From NCBI GenBank assembly GCA_022801735.1, contig JAAWSW010000021.1, positions 1 through 20,228 on the forward strand: DNA of 20,228 bases, in the 5' to 3' direction. Source of the stretch: Bacilli bacterium. GTDB taxonomy: Bacteria > Bacillota_I > Bacilli_A > RF39 > UBA660. The notes beneath the pieces were generated by a model that ran no database searches, was not told the DNA's origin, and saw nothing but the letters and a program-made list of their open reading frames with translations. The translations under genes and the position numbers were made by a program. Numbering within the stretch: the stretch's first letter is position 1; every line of letters starts with the position of its first letter. Shown in pieces: positions 16,154 to 20,228 of the stretch.

Positions 16154-16969
16154 TTAATATCTGGCTTTTTTCATTTTCTTTTTTAAAGATTTTCCAAATT
16201 CACTTTTTGGATTTTTTTCTGCTATTTTTTTCCAGAACATTGCGAATGATTTTTTATTTCTAAAATCGTATCTTTTTTTATTGTTTCCACTTCCAATAGT
16301 AATTATTGGGAAACCGTCAGCATCTAATGTCCAATTTACCCCTCTAAAACTATATTCGATTTCTTTTTCACTTATACCACTATTTCTTTGCCTGTGATAT
16401 TGTTCTATACGTTCTTTTATTATATATGTTTCTATAAAGGCTACAAAGTCTGGATGATTTTTTTCTTTATCATTAACATATTGGTGTACAACCTCTTCTG
16501 GAAATAATTCATCAAATACTTTTGTACTTAAAAGTGCGGTTCTTTTTACTTTTGAATCATATTCGGCATGGATGCCTAATGCTGTAAAACTATCTTTTAT
16601 TTGGTTTTCATATGTTTCACTGTAATCTTCAGAAACACATAATATTTCATCTTCTTCTCTTTGTGTAAATCCAAACTGCTGCCTTATTGTTATCCATGAT
16701 GGATGATATTTAATTATAAATGGATCTATGTGCTGTCCATGGTCATTTACAGTCTCTAGGGTTCTTCCTAACTCAACTGCTTGTCTAATATTTTTACTAA
16801 CCCTAATAATTTTTTCTCCTATTTTTTCAGGGTTTGAATATTTATTACCGTCTATTCTGATATAATCTATTGGCCAGTTTTCATCATCATTAAATTTTAT
16901 ACTTACGCTACTAAATGTAAGTTTCCCTACTTTTTTAGCGAATTCTTTTTTTCTTTGTTCTAAAGTCAT
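16154..16969 (-). CDS. Hypothetical protein, 271 residues
   Basis: Not recognised. The frame is open to a TTG at 17029, but that TTG is the first triplet of a perfect -35 box. Translation must therefore start downstream, at ATG 16969 (MTLEQRKKEF), which has AAGAAGGGAT upstream. The protein looks soluble, with no signal or membrane segment. It mixes charged helical parts with segments such as DYIRIDGNKYSNPEKIGEKI, DPFIIKYHPSWITI and FRGVNWTLDADGFPIITIGS, and ends in a strongly basic tail (GKSLKKKMKKARY), compatible with nucleic-acid binding. It is a single gene between the toxin-antitoxin-like locus and rpsO. Its very strong promoter implies high expression. Phage or defence origin is possible but unsupported. 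Confidence 0.75.
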   Translation of the reverse strand: MTLEQRKKEFAKKVGKLTFSSVSIKFNDDENWPIDYIRIDGNKYSNPEKIGEKIIRVSKNIRQAVELGRTLETVNDHGQHIDPFIIKYHPSWITIRQQFGFTQREEDEILCVSEDYSETYENQIKDSFTALGIHAEYDSKVKRTALLSTKVFDELFPEEVVHQYVNDKEKNHPDFVAFIETYIIKERIEQYHRQRNSGISEKEIEYSFRGVNWTLDADGFPIITIGSGNNKKRYDFRNKKSFAMFWKKIAEKNPKSEFGKSLKKKMKKARY

Positions 16970-17000
16970 ATAATATCCCTTCTTTTTATTTATGGTGGAT

Positions 17001-17029
17001 ATTATATAGTTTTTAAATGATGATGTCAA
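17001..17029 (-). promoter_or_regulatory. Perfect consensus promoter of the 271-residue gene
   Basis: On the minus strand, TTGACA (17024-17029), exactly 17 bp and TATAAT (17001-17006), all twelve hexamer bases matching the sigma-A consensus. Predicted start near 16994, leader about 25 nt. Confidence 0.9.
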
Positions 17030-17066
17030 ATAAATTATCTAATTCAAAATATTTTATACAAATTAA

Positions 17067-17095
17067 TTGAATAATTGTAGAATATGTGATATAAA
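17067..17095 (+). promoter_or_regulatory. Promoter of the convergent small RNA
   Basis: On the plus strand, TTGAAT (17067-17072), 17 bp and TATAAA (17090-17095). Seven bases later comes ATGG, the same spacing as at the opposing peptide promoter. Confidence 0.7.
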
Positions 17096-17102
17096 ATAAG
17101 TA

Positions 17103-17134
17103 ATGGGAAACATTGTAACATATCAATGCTTGCC
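17103..17134 (+). repeat. Inverted repeat, left arm (5' end of the small RNA)
   Basis: About 32 nt from ATGGGAAAC to TGCTTGCC. The right arm at 17304-17336 carries the same sequence on the minus strand, differing by four purine transitions and a few indels. Confidence 0.75.
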
Positions 17135-17151
17135 CAAAATGTTTTTTGGTT

Positions 17152-17185
17152 AAGCACTTAAGTCTAAGACTTAGGTGCTTTTTTT
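17152..17185 (+). terminator. Terminator of the small RNA
   Basis: A 12-bp stem (17152-17163 with 17169-17180) with one G-U pair and a 5-nt loop, followed by a T run on the plus strand. The minus strand has no T run after the hairpin, so it is directional. Confidence 0.85.
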
Positions 17186-17186
17186 A

Positions 17187-17267
17187 TTATATAAACTTCC
17201 AAAGAAGACTTATTAATAAAATAATGATTATAAGTAACATAAAGATTAGAAAATCCTTTTTACTCAT
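17187..17267 (-). CDS. 26-residue hydrophobic peptide, candidate type I toxin
   Basis: Short reading frame with a very strong ribosome site (AAAGGAGG, eight bases before ATG). The peptide starts MSKKD, has one continuous hydrophobic stretch (6-22, nearly all Leu/Ile/Phe) and ends WKFI. That is the size and shape of membrane-acting type I toxins, such as the Fst, TxpA or holin-like families; no specific family is claimed. Its mRNA has its own promoter (17344-17372) and a structured 70-nt leader, with a hairpin TTCAGG/CCTGAA (17281-17296) touching the ribosome site. A convergent RNA overlaps its 3' side. The toxin role is inferred from this arrangement; a small regulatory membrane peptide is the alternative. 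Confidence 0.65.
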   Translation of the reverse strand: MSKKDFLIFMLLIIIILLISLLWKFI

Positions 17268-17280
17268 AAACACCGCCTCC

Positions 17281-17296
17281 TTTCAGGACCCCCTGA
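17281..17296 (-). promoter_or_regulatory. Leader hairpin next to the peptide ribosome site
   Basis: TTCAGG-GGGT-CCTGAA forms a 6-bp stem directly before AGGAGG. An outer helix pairing GCCT (17303-17306) with AGGC of the ribosome site is possible and would hide it from ribosomes. Confidence 0.5.
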
Positions 17297-17303
17297 ACCT
17301 AAA

Positions 17304-17336
17304 GGCAAGCACCGATAGTGGTTATAACGTTTCCAT
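17304..17336 (-). repeat. Inverted repeat, right arm (5' end of the peptide mRNA)
   Basis: About 33 nt on the minus strand from ATGGAAAC to TGCTTGCC, matching the left arm at 17103-17134. It begins exactly where transcription from the 17344-17372 promoter should start. Confidence 0.75.
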
Positions 17337-17343
17337 GCGTCAT

Positions 17344-17372
17344 AATATATATTAATGAAATACTTAAGTCAA
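17344..17372 (-). promoter_or_regulatory. Promoter of the 26-residue peptide gene
   Basis: On the minus strand, TTGACT (17367-17372), 17 bp and TATATT (17344-17349), then seven bases to ATGG. Confidence 0.75.
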
Positions 17373-17434
17373 TACTTTTTACAAACTTCCCTTTTTGGGG
17401 ATTTTTTATGTGCAGATTTGGTATTTTTGCATAT

Positions 17435-17462
17435 AAAAAGAAAATGTTAATACAACATTTTC
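17435..17462 (-). terminator. Terminator of cysS-truB
   Basis: Minus-strand hairpin GAAAATGTT/AACATTTTC (17454-17462 with 17440-17448), 5-nt loop, then a T run. The stem-loop contains the truB stop codon. Confidence 0.85.
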
Positions 17463-18298
17463 CATACTTTTAGTTCACTATTTTCTTTTTTATAAATAGC
17501 AAGGCATTTGTCTTCGTCATCTACAAATAATACTTTGTCATAATCTAAATCTAATTTTTGACCATTTATTATTTTTTGTTTTAATTTATTATCCACTTTT
17601 ATTGTTTCTATATCTAAGGCATCTTTGATTGTTATTATTTCATACTTACCTTTTTTTATTTCTTCTAAAGTGTAGGTATCTTCTATGTTAAATTTACCTT
17701 GTTTAGTTCTTATTAATTTACTCATAGTTCCTAATGTATTTAGTGAATAACACATGTCTCTAATTAAACTTCTAATATATGTTCCTTTACTAACTAAAGT
17801 ATTAAATGTAAATGTGTTTTCATTATAATTTAAAAGATTTTGTTTATATATTGTAATTTCTTTTTTAGGAAGAATTACTTCTTCATTTTTTCTTGCATAT
17901 TCATATAGTTTTTTACCATTTACTTTTACTGCTGAATATTTAGGAACTTCTTGATTATATGTTGTTTCAAATTCTTTTAAAACTTTAGTTATTTGTTCTT
18001 TATCTATTTTTGTATCATCTTTTTTTATGATAGTTCCTTCTGTATCTAAGGTATCTGTTTCTATACCTAGAGTTACTTCTGCTTCATATTCTTTAATGGT
18101 ACTAGTGATTATTTCGGTTAGTTTTGTGGCTTTACCCAAACAGATTACTAAAACGCCTTCAGCCATTGGATCTAGTGTTCCTGTATGACCTGCTTTGGTA
18201 TTTAATGCTTTTTGAACTTCATTAACAACGTCTCTACTCGTTATTCCTTTTGGTTTATTTACAAGAAGTATTCCATTTATGTTATTTTTGTATTTCAA
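17447..18298 (-). CDS. truB: tRNA pseudouridine(55) synthase
   Basis: Makes pseudouridine at position 55 of the T-loop of most tRNAs. The 283-residue protein starts with GILLVNKPKGITSRDVV and has the catalytic aspartate Asp43 in GHTGTLDPMAEGVL. It also has the family segments KYSAVKVNGKKLYEYAR and SKGTYIRSLIRDM, and a short C-terminal PUA-like part. The start is a TTG (18298) with GAGGGA upstream; no ATG is available nearby in frame. The gene overlaps the end of cysS by 17 bp, so the two form one operon ending at the terminator at 17435. Confidence 0.93.
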   Translation of the reverse strand: MKYKNNINGILLVNKPKGITSRDVVNEVQKALNTKAGHTGTLDPMAEGVLVICLGKATKLTEIITSTIKEYEAEVTLGIETDTLDTEGTIIKKDDTKIDKEQITKVLKEFETTYNQEVPKYSAVKVNGKKLYEYARKNEEVILPKKEITIYKQNLLNYNENTFTFNTLVSKGTYIRSLIRDMCYSLNTLGTMSKLIRTKQGKFNIEDTYTLEEIKKGKYEIITIKDALDIETIKVDNKLKQKIINGQKLDLDYDKVLFVDDEDKCLAIYKKENSELKVWKMLY

Positions 18299-19673
18299 AG
18301 GTTGTTCCCTCTCTTGTATCTTTGATAATAATATTTTTACTAAGTAATTCTTCTCTTATTTTATCTGCTGTTTGATAGTCTTTATTTTGTTTAGCGATAT
18401 TTCTTTCATTTATTTTGTTTTGAATATATTCTTGTAAATCTGTATCTATTTCATCTTCTTTTAAAAGGTCTAAACTTAGTACTTTATCGAATTCTTTTAT
18501 TAAATATAGTTTACTGTTTCCATTTAAGTCTGATTTTAAAACGTTGTAAAGTGTTGTTAAGGCAAGTGAAGTATTTAAATCATTTTCTAATGCATCTTTA
18601 AATTCGTTTTGGTATTTTTCTATTTCGTTTTTATCTATAGTTCCTTCTTCTTTAATACTTTTAATTTTGCTTATTAATTTATTATAAGCATCTTTCATAT
18701 TATCTAATGTACTAAAGTCAAAGACTAATTGTTTACGATAATGTGAACATAAACACATATATCTAAAGGTTATCGGGTTATACCCTTTTTCTATTAATGA
18801 GTTTACAGTTAGGAAATCACCTTTTGATTTACTCATTTTGCCAGTTTTGTCATTTAGATGTTCTGTATGAAACCAGTAGTTACACCATGGGTGCCCTAAG
18901 TAGCCTTCAGATTGTGCTATTTCGTTTGTATGATGCGGGAATATATTATCTACCCCACCACAATGAATGTCTAAGTATTCACCTAGATATTTTATTGAAA
19001 TGGCTGAGCATTCTATATGCCACCCTGGATAGCCTAGTCCAAATGGACTATTCCATTTTAATTCTTGGTCTTCAAATTTTGATTTAGTAAACCATAATAC
19101 AAAATCGCCTTGATTTCTTTTATTTTTATCTTCTTCTACACCTTCTCTAACACCAACTACCATTTCGTCTTCTTTATGATTAGTTAAAGCATAGTAGTCT
19201 TCTAATTTACTGATATCAAAATATATATTTCCATTTGATTCATATGCATAATCTTTTTCTAATAGTTTTTGAATCATTTTAATATATTCATCAATTAAAC
19301 TTGTAGCAGGTACAACAATGTCAGGCCATCTAATATTTAATTTTTCGGCATCTTCTTTAAAAGCGTCTGTGTATTTTTTTGCGATATCCATTACAGTAAC
19401 ATGTTCTCTTTTAGCACCTTTTAACATTTTATCATCGCCACTATCAGAGTCACTTGTTAAATGTCCAACATCGGTTATGTTCATACACCTTTTTACATTA
19501 TATCCTAAATATTTTAATGATTTTTCTAATATATCTTCTGATATATAGTTACGCATATTTCCTATATGAGCAAAGTGGTATACAGTTGGACCACATGTAT
19601 ATAAAGTTACTTCTTCTTTATTATGTGGGATAAACTTTTCTATTTGTCTTGTTAATGTATTATATAATTTCAT
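18282..19673 (-). CDS. cysS: Cysteinyl-tRNA synthetase
   Basis: Class Ia enzyme that charges tRNA-Cys. The HIGH motif is HIGN (36-39) and the KMSKS loop is at 279-283. The zinc ligands that select cysteine are present: Cys27, Cys222, His247 and Glu251 (in TLYTCGPTVY, ECSAIS and FPHHTNEIAQSE). The 463-residue length is normal. The frame can be opened to a GTG at 19682, but that triplet is part of the ribosome site AAAGGTGAT, so ATG 19673 is the start. No T-box fits in the short leader (about 35 nt). Confidence 0.95.
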   Translation of the reverse strand: MKLYNTLTRQIEKFIPHNKEEVTLYTCGPTVYHFAHIGNMRNYISEDILEKSLKYLGYNVKRCMNITDVGHLTSDSDSGDDKMLKGAKREHVTVMDIAKKYTDAFKEDAEKLNIRWPDIVVPATSLIDEYIKMIQKLLEKDYAYESNGNIYFDISKLEDYYALTNHKEDEMVVGVREGVEEDKNKRNQGDFVLWFTKSKFEDQELKWNSPFGLGYPGWHIECSAISIKYLGEYLDIHCGGVDNIFPHHTNEIAQSEGYLGHPWCNYWFHTEHLNDKTGKMSKSKGDFLTVNSLIEKGYNPITFRYMCLCSHYRKQLVFDFSTLDNMKDAYNKLISKIKSIKEEGTIDKNEIEKYQNEFKDALENDLNTSLALTTLYNVLKSDLNGNSKLYLIKEFDKVLSLDLLKEDEIDTDLQEYIQNKINERNIAKQNKDYQTADKIREELLSKNIIIKDTREGTTFEIQK

Positions 19674-19716
19674 ACTTATCACCTTTTATTTGGAATTTTA
19701 GTTCCTTTCTTATAAA

Positions 19717-19725
19717 ATTATATCA
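19717..19725 (-). promoter_or_regulatory. cysS-truB promoter, extended -10
   Basis: On the minus strand, TGATATAAT (TGn plus a perfect TATAAT at 19717-19722). No good -35 is seen 17 bp upstream, as is common for extended -10 promoters. Confidence 0.55.
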
Positions 19726-19767
19726 TAATTCTTTATTAATTTTACTGTTTTTGTTATAAAAGTCTTA

Positions 19768-20228
19768 CTACATTGGAAAAATAGTAAAATTTGAATTTAC
19801 TTTGTCTTCATGATTATAATTATCCATATCTTTGCTGGTAATTTTATTAAATAATAATTCTATATTATCTTTTGGTATTTGAAATACAATATTCTTATTT
19901 CTTTGTCTTCCTTCTTCTGTTCCACTTCTGGATATTCGTCCCATTATTGTAGTAATTATTTTATTTTGTTCTATTAGTTCTATAAATTTATCAAATGAAA
20001 TTAATTCAAAAATTTCTATTTTATAATATCTAAAATAATTATCACCTTTTTCTTTTTTTTTACTTGCATAAATAAGTGCTAGAGTAGATAATTTAGTTTC
20101 TAGTTTCGTTTTTATTGTTTTAAAATCGATGTATGATTTATTTTCTAATAAGTTATTATGTATATCATATATTTCTAAAAATATTTTTTCGCTTTTTTTA
20201 TCTATTTTTAATTTAAAATAATATTTAT
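19768..20228 (-). CDS. Hypothetical protein, 3' part only
   Basis: The frame is open from the right edge of the window to a TAG at 19768, giving 152 visible C-terminal residues; the start lies outside. Not recognised. The visible part is Lys/Ile/Asn-rich and probably mostly helical: KIFLEIYDIHNNLLENKSYI, KLETKLSTLALIYASKKKEK, then IEIFELISFDKFIELIEQNK. A more distinctive basic segment TIMGRISRSGTEEGRQRNK follows, and it ends NSNFTIFPM. There is no membrane segment. No terminator hairpin was found between its stop and the cysS promoter. It is a real coding frame by its lack of stops over 450 bp and its matching strand, but no function can be given. Confidence 0.6.
   Translation of the reverse strand, partial: KYYFKLKIDKKSEKIFLEIYDIHNNLLENKSYIDFKTIKTKLETKLSTLALIYASKKKEKGDNYFRYYKIEIFELISFDKFIELIEQNKIITTIMGRISRSGTEEGRQRNKNIVFQIPKDNIELLFNKITSKDMDNYNHEDKVNSNFTIFPM

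Larger units (their letters stand above)
17103..17187 (+). ncRNA. Putative antitoxin small RNA
   Basis: Predicted untranslated RNA of about 85 nt with its own promoter and a strong intrinsic terminator at 17152-17185. A second small hairpin, CCAAAA/TTTTGG, is at 17134-17149. It is convergent with the 26-residue peptide gene and fully complementary to the region downstream of that gene's stop, as in 3'-overlapping type I antitoxins such as those of TxpA or BsrG. Its 5' end repeats the 5' end of the peptide mRNA. Confidence 0.6.

Noticed and set aside
17103..17153. Leaderless reading frame at the 5' end of the small RNA (16 residues starting at the ATGGG)
   Set aside because: The matching 5' end of the opposing mRNA gives a frame of only four codons, so the coding potential is not conserved between the two repeat arms.
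19674..19767. T-box or other riboswitch before cysS
   Set aside because: The leader from the predicted promoter is only about 35 nt, too short for a T-box, and no specifier or antiterminator motif is visible.
59..20228. Mycoplasma-type code (UGA as tryptophan), considered because of the low GC
   Set aside because: pnp ends with UGA in a neat ATGA overlap, and all major genes reach their family length without internal UGA.
59..20228. CRISPR arrays, tRNA or rRNA genes, insertion sequences
   Set aside because: No regularly spaced repeats, cloverleaf-like segments or transposase frames were found on reading both strands.

Overview
The window is a low-GC bacterial chromosome segment in which almost every gene lies on the minus strand. 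It suggests an uncultured low-GC member of the Bacillota (Bacilli, or a related host-associated lineage). The reasons are the topoisomerase IV pair with Bacillus-like ParE/ParC signatures, strong AGGAGG ribosome sites, near-consensus sigma-A promoters with 17-bp spacers, intrinsic terminators, and a family of TasA/camelysin-type surface proteins. UGA is used as a stop (pnp) and no gene has an internal UGA, so the standard code is likely. Lineage is inference; no rRNA or tRNA gene was seen.

Layout from left to right: (1) A run of at least 12 C at the window edge, placed so that it could be the spacer of a minus-strand promoter. (2) parE-parC operon (59-4459) with its own promoter and terminator. 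(3) Four tandem paralogous secreted-protein genes (4572-9760). All share an almost identical signal segment and a TasA-like beta domain. The C-terminal modules alternate between a cysteine-bearing module and a long module resembling DUF6273. (4) A divergent small HTH regulator (9893-10147, the only clear plus-strand protein gene). Its promoter overlaps that of the surface-protein cluster, back to back. (5) ftsK/spoIIIE followed by an unknown membrane-anchored protein (10156-13110). (6) rpsO, pnp and a small DUF4064/SHOCT-like membrane protein (13199-16033). (7) An unrecognised 271-residue gene with a perfect consensus promoter (16154-16969). (8) A compact locus at 17067-17372 that looks like a type I toxin-antitoxin module: a 26-residue hydrophobic peptide on the minus strand, and a convergent small RNA with promoter and terminator on the plus strand. 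(9) cysS-truB operon (17447-19673). (10) The 3' part of an unrecognised gene running off the right edge.

Housekeeping functions are chromosome topology and segregation (ParCE, FtsK), translation and RNA turnover (S15, PNPase, TruB, CysRS). The accessory content is the surface-protein cluster with its probable regulator, the toxin-antitoxin-like locus with mirror-image transcript 5' ends, and the homopolymer promoter candidate. These three are the parts most worth a second look.
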